The notes under the pieces: generated by a model
What the model saw: only the letters and a program-made list of their open reading frames with translations
Databases searched by the model: none
Told to the model about the DNA's origin: nothing
Shown: in pieces, positions 33,171-43,523 of the stretch
Position numbering within the stretch: the stretch's first letter is position 1
Layout of the letters: every line of letters begins with the position of its first letter
Position numbers and translations under genes: made by a program
NCBI GenBank assembly: GCA_036927565.1
Contig: JAYESD010000011.1
Location: 93,781,178-93,845,177, forward strand
Origin: Tuctoria greenei
Lineage: Eukaryota > Streptophyta > Magnoliopsida > Poales > Poaceae
Direction of reading: 5' to 3'
Length of the DNA stretch: 64,000 bases

Positions 33171-34736
33171 TGAAAGTGCATCTAGGCAATCCCTTGTGGG
33201 TTTTGGACGATTGATGACAAACGAATTGAGATCCTAATGAACTTGTTGAGATGAATGCAGGTCAACTCAAATAAGATAGTTTGGTGCACTCAAGAAGTGA
33301 AAAAGGAAGTGATGAAGAAAGAGAAAAGCCCAACTGATGAATGAAGCGCAGAGTAGAATTAATTGTATAGGATGTGTGTGAGAGACACATCCCAAGAGCT
33401 CAAATCTTTGAGTAGGGGTAAGGGCTTAAAATCAATCTTAAAATTCACTGAGCATCGGACTAGTCCGTTCTTGGACCGGACTAGTCCGTTCAACTCTCTG
33501 TTGTCTCACTTCACAGTGCACTGGACTAGTCCGTTCCTCGACCGGACTAGTCCGATCAACTTTATGGAACCTCAATACACAGTGCACCAGACTAGTCCGT
33601 TACTGGACCAGACTAGTCTGTTCAACTTTCTATAAACTCATAACACTGTGCACCGGACAAGTCATTTCAAGGACCGTACTAGTCTATTGGACTCTCTGAT
33701 GTTCCATATCACATCACATCGGAACAGTCTGTTTATGGACCAGACTAGTCCGAGAAAGTTTCTAATGTTCCAATATACAGGGCGCCTGACAAGTCCGAAC
33801 CCCTACCGGACTAGTTCGATATACCTCACACAATTTAGCATTTGTAGTGTGCTGCATATTTCACACCGTTTTTACACAGCACAACGGACAAGTCCGGTAC
33901 ACGGTACAGACTAGTCCGGTCATCGGGATCCCTAACGGTAAAAATTTTGGAAACACTATAAATAGGAGATCCACGACCCTACAAAGATAACTTTCGAATC
34001 CTACTGTCAAGCACTGAAACCCTAGCGCCGCCACCTGTCCCAAGAGCACAAAAACACATCTCCCCACGCATATGAAGTCCTCAAAAGTGAAAATCATTTG
34101 AGTATTCAGATTTGGGATTGGAAGATTGTTGTCTACACGTCATTGAGCTCTTGGGGTTTGATCTCTTTACGCTCGTGCAATTACTTGTAATCTTTTCGAG
34201 TGTATTTGATCATCTTTTTGCTGTAATTCTTGTGGGAGCCCTCAAAGTGTGAGGTTGCCCCATCAACTCGGTGTTTACCCATTATATTGGAATCAAGTCG
34301 GCCTTGTGTGGTGACTTGATGAGGGAAAGGGTTTGAAGAGACCCGGCTCTTTGTGGGCTTCCTCAACGAGTAATAGATCTCTTTGGTGAGATTGAACCTC
34401 GGTAAAAATTCGTGTCTCCATGTGCTTTACTCTTTTACTTTTGCAAATTTGATTATCTAGGGCATTAGATTTCATCTATCAAGTAATTTCTGTTTCACGT
34501 GCATGTTTGCAATATTGATCATTTAATTAAGATTGTTTGAATAGATGTTGAAATTCCGCTGCTACAACATATACAAATTCTTCTATATCACTTGATCAAT
34601 TCACATTATTCATGCACACCGGACTAGTCCGCATTAGCATCGGACAAGTCCGGCCCACCAGGAATTTAACAATTTGATTAAGTGTGCAGGAATAGTTAAA
34701 AGCCTATTCACCCCCCCCCCCCCTAGGCGACATTCA
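33171..34736 (+). repeat. Copia-4 3' LTR
   Basis: Same order of landmarks as the 5' LTR: paired palindromes at about 33455-33925, TATA at 33956-33964, C-run at 34711-34723 (longer than in the 5' LTR), end CATTCA. The flanking GAAAG at 34737-34741 matches the left duplication. Confidence 0.95.
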
Positions 34737-34741
34737 GAAAG

Positions 34742-34860
34742 TCACAATCCAGGATCATACCATAAGTCTTGAGCATATTAGTACCAAGCGAATGCTTGCG
34801 GATCCGCTAACAAAAGGTCTTCCACCCAACATGTTCCCTTTTATTGTCCGGAATGCTTGA
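34742..34860 (+). pseudogene. Copia-2 RNase H, 3' part after Copia-4
   Basis: Continues the Copia-2 frame across the insertion: HTISLEHISTKRMLADPLTK and LPPNMFPF, the typical end of a copia polyprotein, then TGA near 34858. Its position exactly after the right target duplication proves the nesting. Confidence 0.9.
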
Positions 34861-35111
34861 GCATTTTATGTGGTGTTTGAACACATGGCTAGCATGGGTT
34901 TAAGGGATAACCTATGATCACTAGATACGTAGGGGCCAAATTAAGAGTAAGGTCATTTTTTGAATGTAAGATGTATTGTTGTCTTCGAGTCAAACAGTTT
35001 GTAAATGGTTGTTTTGATGCGTCGTGCCCTATATTCAAGCGTAAAAAGAGTGAAACTAAGTTTAGTATTAATTAAGTTGGTAAGTTTTGAATCCGAGTTC
35101 AAAGGAGAAAA

Positions 35112-35546
35112 TGTTACTTTTGAAGTCATGATTAATTAGATTAATCATGTGTTAAAATGGAAAAGACACAACCCCAACTGATGGTTGCATCCCTGATTGG
35201 GGGACACAACCATTCACTAAATAGTTGAAATGGCCCCCTCTTGCATCCCTTGAAAAACTATAAGAATGGGTCACGGGATTGAATTAAGAACTCAATTTTG
35301 TGTACACTAAATCCCATTAACTCTAAGCATCCGATCTACTGTTCTTGGGAAAGCAAGGGGAAGGTCTTCCCTACATTGCCTCACCTCCGATGGCTTCGAC
35401 GTCCAACACAAAGAAACGAAAGGAAGAAGAAGGCGGGTGTTATCGGTGTTTATGTGCTAATAATAGTTTAGCACATGGTGTTTATTATTAGGATTTGGTG
35501 TTTTGTATTGTACCCTAAGTGTTTATGGTGACTAATTTGATTATTT
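35112..35546 (+). mobile_element. Copia-2 3' LTR (truncated)
   Basis: A purine tract AAAGGAGAAAA precedes TGTTACTTTTGAAGTC at 35112, a fitting LTR start some 250 bases after pol. The LTR continues to 35546, where the CACTA-C terminus starts, so its end is missing or displaced. Confidence 0.6.
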
Positions 35547-36277
35547 CACTACGTAAGAAACCCAAATAAGAGAAAAAGATGGACGACGTGCTAAAAGGAG
35601 AACGTCTCTTATAAGATGAAGCCAGACGAGCCCGCTTCAACGACGATATGATATTGCTCGGTTGAACGTACAAGGAGACACGTTACAATACAACACATCT
35701 CAGTTAAGTAGGTATTTGAGACGCGCCCTCCTCTCTGACAAACGGGAGATGTGCTTTCATTAAGCGTGACTCATATTTGTTAGGTATCTTAGACGGACTT
35801 TGGTTGCAGCACGTCTCCTTTATTATGAAATAGGGCACGTCTCCCATAACTACCGGTCCAGCGTGTCTCCTTTAGTTGTGGAAGTGGGCCCGTCTCCCAT
35901 TCCTTCTATAGAGAGACGTGCTTTATAATTGTCCGTCTCGATTTTCTGTTGCCCTTCTACGACCTCCCTGCTGTGGCAGAACAAGTGGCTACCAGATCTG
36001 CCCTGTTCTTACAATAGAACCCATACCAAAGCATATATGCATCCATTTGGATCTCATTATAACTGCCCACTATCAATGAGGGCACCACCATGTCAAGGAG
36101 AGGAGGGGCACAAAGAGCTATTATATCCTATCCCTCTCTCTCTGGTCGAGGTGGGAGTTCGAGATTATCTGAAATTTTGAGTAGGGTAATTTGGGTTTTT
36201 TAAAATTCAAATTTTCAAAATCATTGCCCGAATTATAGCCAAATTTTTGGGTACCCAAAAATTCAAGTTGGAGTTCC
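35547..36277 (+). mobile_element. CACTA-C, one end of a CACTA transposon
   Basis: CACTACGTAAGAAACCCAAA marks the terminus, followed to about 35940 by subterminal repeats with the core GGAGACGTGC/GCACGTCTCC. The first 220 or so bases align, with many differences, to the reverse complement of the right end of CACTA-D at 54958 (shared AGACGAGCC(C/T)GCTTCAACGA and GAGACGCGCCC). From 35940 to 36277 there are no repeats and no coding frame. No matching opposite end was found; a LINE lies directly after. Confidence 0.8.
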
Positions 36278-36424
36278 GGTCACCTATGTTGTAATGGCAT
36301 AGCTGCTCCCAAGCCCGGATAAAGGAGGAGGGGTTGTGATAGGCTTGGCGAGCCAACAACTATACTTATCCATTCTCATGGAAATGAAACCCATTGGAAA
36401 TTCGTTGGGATGTAACCTTCTTAG

Positions 36425-36605
36425 CGACGTGCCATACCAGAACCCGGGTATGGTGTTAAGTGGGCAAGGGCCGGGTCGCCACCACCTTAGTGGCGCACCA
36501 TATCGGAACCCAGATCTAGTGTTAAATGGGCAAGAGCCGGATCGCCACCACCTTAGTGGCGCGCTACATCATCGCCCGAATGTAGTGTTAAGTGAGCAAG
36601 GGTCT
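36425..36605 (+). repeat. Triple 66-base repeat in the LINE 5' region
   Basis: Three near-copies containing CGCCACCACCTTAGTGGCGC and AGTGTTAA(G/A)TG(G/A)GCAAG, directly before the coding start. The repeat includes an inverted pair GCCACCACC..GTGGC that can fold. Confidence 0.8.
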
Positions 36606-36638
36606 TTGCATCTTCCTCGACGAATGTGAAGGGTAAGG

Positions 36639-39501
36639 ATGCTAGCTGAGGAAACTAGGTTTCTGGTGGGTAGTTGGAATGTAGGATCCTTGACGGAAAA
36701 GCTACGAGAGTTAGTGGACGTTGCGATTAGGAGGCATGTAAATATCCTTTGTGTACAAGAGACTAGATGGGCGGGTCAAAAGGCGAGAGAGGTTGAGAAT
36801 ACCGGTTTCAAGCTTTGGTATTCTGACTCGACTAGGACTAGGAATGACGTAGGCATCCTAATAGATAAGAGCCTCAAGGATGGAGTAGTGGATGTCCGTC
36901 GACGAGGGGATAGGATCATCCTAGCTAGTCAAGGTAGTTGTGGGGGACCTTATGTTGAATGTCATTAGTGCTTATGCCCCACAAGTTGGGCTCGACATAA
37001 GAACTAAGAGACAATTTTGGGAGGACTTGGAGGATATGGTTAGTAGTGTACCGATAGCCGAGAAGCTCTTCATAGGAGGATATCTCAATGGCCATGTAGG
37101 TACAACTAGTGTAGGTTTTGAGGGGGTACACGGAGGTTTTGGGTGTGGCGATAGAAACCAGGAGGGTAAGGATATCCTAGACTTTGCCATAGCCTATGAC
37201 CTATTGGTAGCTAACACCCTCTTTAAGAACAGGCTATATCACTTAGTGACCTTTACTAGTGCCCAACATTCTAGTCAAATTGACTATATCCTCACTAGGA
37301 GAAGGGATAGGGGGCATGTTTAGATTGTAAGGTGATTCCTGGGGAATTGGTTGTTCCACAACATAAACTTGTGGTAGCCGACTTTCATTTCCACATGCGG
37401 ATGTCACGAGACAAAGGTGTTAAAACCACAAGAACAAAGTGGTGGAAGTTGAAGGATGTAGCGCAACAATCATTCAAAAGGAGGATGATCGCGGATGGTC
37501 CTTGGAGCGAAGAGGAAGATGCGGATAGTATGTGGGTGAAGATGGCGACCTACATTAGGAAGGCAGCTAGGGAGGTGCTTGGGTGGACAAAAGGTATGAA
37601 ACTTGCAGATAAAGACACTTGGTGGTGGAATGAAGATGTACAAAAAGCTATTAAGGAGAAGAAGGAGTCTTATAAGAGCTGGCATCATGAGAGAAGCACA
37701 AGTAACATGGCGATGTATAAGGAGGCTCAGAAAAATGCAAGGCGTGTTGTGAGTAAAGCAAGAGGGCATGCCTATGATGCGCTATATGCGAGGCTAGGGA
37801 CAAAAGAAGGTGAAAAGGATATATACAAGATGGCAAAACTTCGCGAGAGGAAGGTGAGGGATCTCAACCAAGTCAAATGCATTAAGGATGAGGCAGATCG
37901 AATTCTATTGAAGGATGAAGAGATTAGGAACAGATGGTGGGACTACTTCAATGGACTATTCAATGATGGGAATGAGAGCATTAGGTTCGAGTTGGACGAC
38001 TCATTTGATGACACCAACAGACGATTCGTCCGGATGATACAAGAGTCTGAGGTTAGAGAGGCCTTAAAAAGGATGAAAGGAGGAAAGGCCCTTGGCCCCG
38101 ATGATGTCCCCATTGAGGTGTGGAGATGTATGGGGGATGTAGCAATAGTATGGCTCATTAAACTATTCAACCGCATTTTTCAGTCAAACAAAATGCCTGA
38201 AGAGTGGCGGAAAAGTATTTTAGTACCCATCTTCAAAAATAAAGGAGATGTTCAAAGTTGTACTAATTACCGAGGAATTAAGCTTATGAGTCATACTATG
38301 AAGCTTTGGGAGAGAGTGATTGAACACCGCTTGAGGAAAGTGACCAATGCCACTAAAAACCAGTTTGGTTTTATGCCTGGGAGGTCCACTATGGAGGCGA
38401 TTTTCTTACTCCGTCAGCTTATGGAGAGGTATAGGGAGCAAAAGAAGGATCTACATATGGTGTTCATTGACTTGGAGAAGGCATACGATAAGGTACCAAG
38501 ACCGGTCATTTGGTGGGCGCTATAGAAACACAAAGTCCCAACATAGTACATTAACCTTATCAAGGATATGTACAATAATGTGGTGATAAGTGTGCGCATA
38601 AGAGATAGTGAGACCGATACTTTTCCTATCACAATAGGGCTACACCAAGGATCAGCCTTAAGTCCATACATCTTTTCCTTAGTGAGGGATGAGGTGTCGA
38701 AGGATATACAAGGGGATATCCCTTGGTGTATGCTGTTTGCTGATGATGTAGTGTTGGTAGATGAAACTAGGGATGGTGTTGATAGAAAATTGGAGCTATC
38801 GAGGCACACCTTAGAGCCTAAGGGGTTTAGACTTAGTAGAACCAAGACCGAGTATATGAGATGATACTGTAGTGATGTCGGGTGCGAGGAATTAAAATGT
38901 TAGTTTACAAGGACAAGTAGTACCTAGGAGGGACACATTTTGATATTTAGGATCAATGCTACAAAGCAATGGTGATATTGATGAAGATGTTTGCCACGGG
39001 ATCAAGATCGGGTGAAAGTGGTGACAAGCATCTGGAATCTTATGTGATAAGAAAGTTCCACAAAAATTGAAACGAAAATTCTATAGGACGGTGATCAAAC
39101 CGGCGATGCTGTATGGAGCAGAATGTTGGGCAACTAAAAGGCAACATGTCTAACAAATGAGTGTTGCGGAGATGCACATGCTACGGTGGATGTGCGGTCA
39201 TACAAGAAGAGACAAAATTAGGAACGAGGTGATACGTGATAGGGTAGGGGTGGCACCAATTAAGGAGAAGCTAATCCAACATCGCCTACGGAGGTTTGGG
39301 CACATCCAGCGGAGACCTCCAGAAGCACCGGTTAACAGTGAGATTGTAATGAGTAAAGAAAATTTTAGGAGGCGTAGAGGTCGACCAAGGTTGACATGGC
39401 AGGAGGCGGTGAAACGAGACTTGAAGGAGTGGGACATACCTAGAGATTTGGCTCATTATAGGACTGCATGGAAATTAGCAATTCATGTGCTAGAATCTTA
39501 G
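36639..39501 (+). pseudogene. RTE LINE polyprotein (endonuclease and reverse transcriptase)
   Basis: The endonuclease begins near 36666 with SWNVGSLTEKLREL and contains CVQETRW (catalytic Glu). A frameshift at about 36960 moves to LNVISAYAPQVG and then GGYLNGHVG, where the catalytic Asp usually found before the Leu/Phe-Asn is Tyr; SQIDYILTRR follows. TAG at about 37321 interrupts. The reverse transcriptase (37332-38525) has KGGKALGPDDVPIEVW, YRGIKLMSHTMKLWERV, NQFGFMPGRSTM and FIDLEKAYDKVPR; TAG at 38523. Its catalytic FADDVVLVDE lies at about 38731-38760, then a further break. The C-terminal part (39157-39501) has RLRRFGHIQRRPPEAPV and RRRGRPRLTW. At least five disabling changes. Confidence 0.92.
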
Positions 39502-39704
39502 TTTATTCGAATTTTGTTACCCTTATCTTCTTTCTTATTAATTCATTTCTAAAACAAATAAAATGTAGAATCTTATTTTATTTGTATTTTTTTATTCATC
39601 TTATTTTCTATTACTTTCTTTTTCAAAAATTGTTGGGTTTCATTTCTAGCCGACCCCAACTTGTTTGGGACAAAGGCTTGGTTGTTGTTGTTGTTCAGGT
39701 CACC

Positions 39705-40440
39705 GAGACTAACCTGAAATCTCGCATAGAGGCACGTGGACCTGTCTATGACAGACTGTTGTGAGGAGCTCTAGCGATAGGGTAGAGAGACAAAGGGGAG
39801 GGGAGCGGACCGCGTGCAACAGAGTTGCAACGGGGAGAGCAACGGGGATGGGAGCGGCAATGGGAGGTGGGGCTGCTCGGGGATCTACATGCGATTTAGA
39901 AGTTGTGGAGCAGCATCATGGATGGACTGAAATCCTCTGCAGTAACTGTACTGCAGTTACTGCAGCTGATAGGTGGGCCCCACGCCCCCTGGTCCCACTT
40001 GTCAGCTGCAGTGACTGCAGTGCAGTTACTGCAGACGATTTGAGTCCATCATGGATCGTGCTACGATTGGGGTACCACCTGAGATGGGGTGAAGTTGTGG
40101 CAGCGCTCAAATGACGGGGATAGTGGTGATGGAGGGATGAACTGGAGCTTGAGCGACGGTGGGGGATGTGATGCTCACGGGTCTACCCCGGCAAGTGTAG
40201 GCGGTGATTGCGGACCTACCTGTGACGGGGATGGGGTTGATCTATCAAGGCGGCTAGGGTTGGCTGGGTAACAGATGAGTGTCCCAAGGGCCTTGTGAGC
40301 TACTGGGCTGGCCACTGGAGCCGCGCTCTGTGTTTGGCTAGCTGGCAAGGCCACCTGGGGTCGGGTGCTTTGGGAGATTTAGGTATAGGACATCATCAGC
40401 TAACATGATCCAATAGGTGCAGCTACTGGAAGGACATAAA
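39705..40440. other. GC-rich unassigned sequence
   Basis: High-GC text with GGGGATGG and GGTGATG runs and no convincing frame. A foldback MITE lies within it. It might be interior CACTA-C sequence displaced by the LINE, which I cannot prove. Confidence 0.35.
39914..40056. mobile_element. Foldback MITE-like palindrome
   Basis: The left arm, from CATGGATGGACTGAAATCCT through CTGCAGTAACTG, is complementary to the right arm ending CAGTTACTGCAGACGATTTG..GTCCATCATGG. Arms are about 55-60 bases with few mismatches around a short centre rich in GGGCCC and CCCACTTG. Length about 140 bases. The TSD is unclear, so the superfamily is not assigned. Confidence 0.7.
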
Positions 40441-42060
40441 AAACATAATTTTTCGCGAGGGATTATTCACATTCATCACAAGCAGTGCACAAATATGAAT
40501 ATCAGAAATAATGAAATTATTGTGACAGCATGACCTTTCTTTGTCCAAATGAAATCAGCACATGAAAGACATCTGCAACGTAGGTGTCTACACCTTGGAC
40601 TTCACCACTCGTCCGTCTGATGGTAGTCTTGCAGTCTCATGCTCGGCTCATGTCGATGAATTACATCATTTAATCGGCTATTACACACTAATAGCAATTA
40701 AAATAAATAAAATTACATCACATGGGCAGTCCACAGACCAGCACGCAGGCCGAATACAATATGTGATAAGCCTCAACCCAGCTGTAATTAACTTGTATCA
40801 CGCAGGACACATAAATAATTACACAGATCATCTCATATAATTTTAAGGCCATACTGTGACATCATTCTCTACAAAAACAAGTTAGATGTTTCTACTGAAA
40901 GCATGTGACACGTATTTTTGCAAAACATGCATTTAGCCCGTCAGCTAGTGATGGATAGAACAGACTACTCACATGATGTTACACCTTGTGCATCAAACTA
41001 ATTTATTCAACGCACTTGCAACCTCATGGCCAGTCGCGTAACACTTACGCGCTATCATGAAGATGACCATTTAGCCAGTCACTTAATTAGTAGGCAATAA
41101 CATAATAAAATTGTCTGATTTACACTTAATGCTATACATCAAAACGATATGTTCTACAGACAAACACGCAAATTCAATCTAGATAAAAACAACGCAAGAA
41201 CAGCTCTAATGCCACTGGTCGGGAATAGCGGGATGCTACTCGCTAGCACACAACAAAATTAATCGCGTAAAACAGGATGCTTGGATGTGAATGATCATAG
41301 ATATACTTTTTCGTCGAGCGACGCAGCGGAAGACTCATGGGCGATGGGGAGGTAGTCCTCCGGCCTGACAAAGTGTGCAACACAGCAGCACCTCTACGAA
41401 TGTCTACACGTACGAAGAGACAAATCCTGCACCAGAATGGTGCTAGCGTTCCATGGCGCGGATACAGATTCCGCGATCAACCTTTGATGCGGAAGGAGAC
41501 ATGGAGTGGAGCTCACAGCAACAACCTCACACGTCTCACGTGTGCGGGGCAGCAGCTTGTGCGAGGCGGCTGCTGTGGTGGAGGCTCTCTTAGGTTAGGG
41601 TTAGAGGGCAGCCCTCTATTATTTATAGAGTAAATAATGGGCCTTCCACATGGGTCTTTGTTCAACTTTTTTGGGCTGACCTAACATGAGAAGGGGACGG
41701 GGACTTGACAGGAGGAAGGGGTGAATGAGACAAACCCGACAAAGAAGGATGGGAGGGGGGGGGGTGCATGACCTGTGAAGGGCAGCGGCCGCCAGTGATG
41801 GTGGAGCAGTTGGCCCCCGCCCCCCCCCCCCCAACACCGACTTTCCTAGGCGGGCAACTAGCCATCCCCGGTGCATGGTACAGCAACTCTGGAACCTTCT
41901 TGAGGAAGGGGAGGCAGAGAGACGACAACCAAGAGAGAGGGCGAAGGCCAGGGCGGTGGGGCGATAACGGCACGGTCGCCCTCCACCTAGATCTTGTCGG
42001 GGGAGCATTTGATTCTGATGGTATATATAGGGGAAGGGTTCCATACATCTTATGAAATCA
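40440..42060 (-). mobile_element. Truncated Copia-3-like LTR and leader, reverse strand
   Basis: Read on the minus strand, 41216 down to about 40440 matches the Copia-3 leader (54959-55874): a shared TGGCCTTAA..T, GATGATCTGTGTGTAAT-like and CTGGGTTGAGG. The junction TAATGCCACTG|GTCGGGAATAGCGGGATGC at 41216 is the counterpart of GATGCCGC|TGTTGGGAAATTGACGG in Copia-3. The LTR extends to the right of it, with a minus-strand TATA at about 41617-41631. A C-run and GC-rich text lie near 41821-41832. The far LTR end is not clear. Confidence 0.6.
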
Positions 42061-42975
42061 ATATATTTATTCAGCACTGAAATATTTTGACTGTTTCAAC
42101 ACTAAAATATTTGAAAGCTGCAATTATATTGGGCTGGAGGACAACTGCAAGAACACCCCTTGCAAGTGCAGTTTTGTAGTTTCATTCTGGATAGAAACGT
42201 CATAGGATTCAATATTTCAAATAGAACATTGTAAAGACATTGATCTGCAAGGGGGGAGAGTAATTTTTTATGACGAATAGAGCACGTGACATCTACAAAA
42301 AAGGCATCATCTTAGTTATCCTTGACTGAAAGGTAGCAGAATCCTAGAAGTGGGTTGTTGAAGTGCAAGTGAATTGTTCTCCCTTTCCCAACAAGTTTAA
42401 GCTTTTGAGTGCAACTGATTGGTGCATAGTATCTTAACATGGTATCCGATTCAAAGGTCTTGAGTTTTAATTATGACAGGCACAAGTTATGAAATAATTT
42501 ATAGTCGCCTTGGATTTTCGGCCTGAGGCAGCCTGCCCGTAGGTTGTTGAAATAGAAGTGGGCATCCACCCTTCTCCAACAAGTTAAAGCTATTGGGAGC
42601 AATTGATTAGTACATAGTAGCTTAACATGAGCTTAAGTATATATATTGTGATACGAGTCAGATGCCCTAAAGGACCATGTTATATTTTTTTTCCTTTTAA
42701 AAACAACTTGTAGCCCTGTAGGAAGCTTAAGTATATGTATTGTATCAGTGTAGTTTACCTCTTAAACCGCCCATAATCCAAAATGATAATAATAGTTGAG
42801 AGAAGTTTAAAATGTTACAGCATTTTAATGGCCTGAGCCTACTGCACACATACACAACATCTGTAATTAACATCGTATAGAATGACACAATATACCTTTG
42901 TGCTCCTTTCTGCAATTTCCAACTACATAGAGTTCCTCTATGCTGCTAGAATGTTATTATATTCTTGGTTTTTTG
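42061..42975. other. Unassigned AT-rich sequence with a direct repeat
   Basis: Two direct copies of about 89 bases, from GGTTGTTGAA to TAGCTTAACATG-type text (42353-42442 and 42542-42632), with CCAACAAGTTAAAGC in the middle. Such text often borders copia elements, but no LTR end was fixed. No coding frame. Confidence 0.45.
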
Positions 42976-43523
42976 TGTTAAGAAATCAGCGGTATGCTAC
43001 TCTAACAATTCTACCGCATCACCCAGAAAACATGTGAATACAAAGGTCATAGATCATTACCACTAGATGCGCACAACAGCGGAACATAGACGCGCGTTGG
43101 TGTAAGAGAAGTAGATGATCACGTTCGTCTCCTCCATGTGCTCGGCATGGCAGCAACATCGTGGTGCTGTGGACCATCTCCTCCTCATTCTTGTCACAGC
43201 AACATCATCACGTCACCGTAGCCCATCAGCCCGGCAGTAGCAGCAGCACCTCCATATAGTCCACACGTATGGGGAGGAACGCCGTGCACCGGTGTGCTAG
43301 CACCGCACGTGCGGCAAGGGTTTCTGCGTGAAGTCTGCGAGAGTTGGCGGCTAGGGCTGTCATGTGGTGGAGTAATTTGCCCCTAACCCTACCCCTCGTA
43401 TTTATAGACGTACTAATGGGCTTTCGGGTCAGAGGCCCATTAGTATCCTGATTTCTTTTGGATCAAAATCCAACCGACCTTAATCCAAATTGTTATGATT
43501 GCCTCTTGGGCATATCACCAACA
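42976..43523 (-). repeat. Copia-3 3' LTR
   Basis: On the minus strand it starts TGTTGGTGATATGCCC, right after a GTGGGAGAT purine tract (43524-43535), and ends at 42976. A minus-strand TATA-like ATAAATAC is near 43408. Confidence 0.85.

Larger units (their letters stand above)
23203..34736 (+). mobile_element. Copia-4, Sirevirus-type LTR retrotransposon
   Basis: An 11,534-base element with two LTRs (1558 and 1566 bases), both starting TGAAAGTGCATCTAGG and ending CATTCA, an initiator-Met-type primer site, a polypurine tract and an exact 5-base target duplication. Gene order gag, protease, integrase, reverse transcriptase, RNase H defines copia. The coiled-coil gag extension, the palindrome-rich LTRs, the C-run near the LTR end and an extra frame after pol point to the Sirevirus (SIRE/Maximus) lineage. 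Many stops show it is not functional. By eye the first 150 bases of the two LTRs differ at about 11-12 positions, so the insertion is not very recent. Confidence 0.95.
36285..39697 (+). mobile_element. RTE-clade LINE
   Basis: A non-LTR retrotransposon with apurinic-type endonuclease followed by reverse transcriptase in one broken frame. The 3' end reads TAGCCGACCCCAACTTG...GGCTTGGTTGTTGTTG, with a TTG-repeat tail in place of poly(A), which is typical of plant RTE elements. GGTCACC at 36278-36284 and 39698-39704 is a plausible 7-base target duplication. The 5' start is set by that duplication and could be a few bases off. Confidence 0.9.

Noticed and set aside
41619..42077. 152-residue minus-strand Ser/Pro-rich frame
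   Set aside because: It covers LTR-like and low-complexity GC-rich sequence; overlapping frames on both strands are equally open.
42440..42500. Possible tRNA-like segment
   Set aside because: The GGTCTTGAGTTTTAATTATG text only loosely resembles a T-arm; no acceptor stem or full cloverleaf could be drawn.
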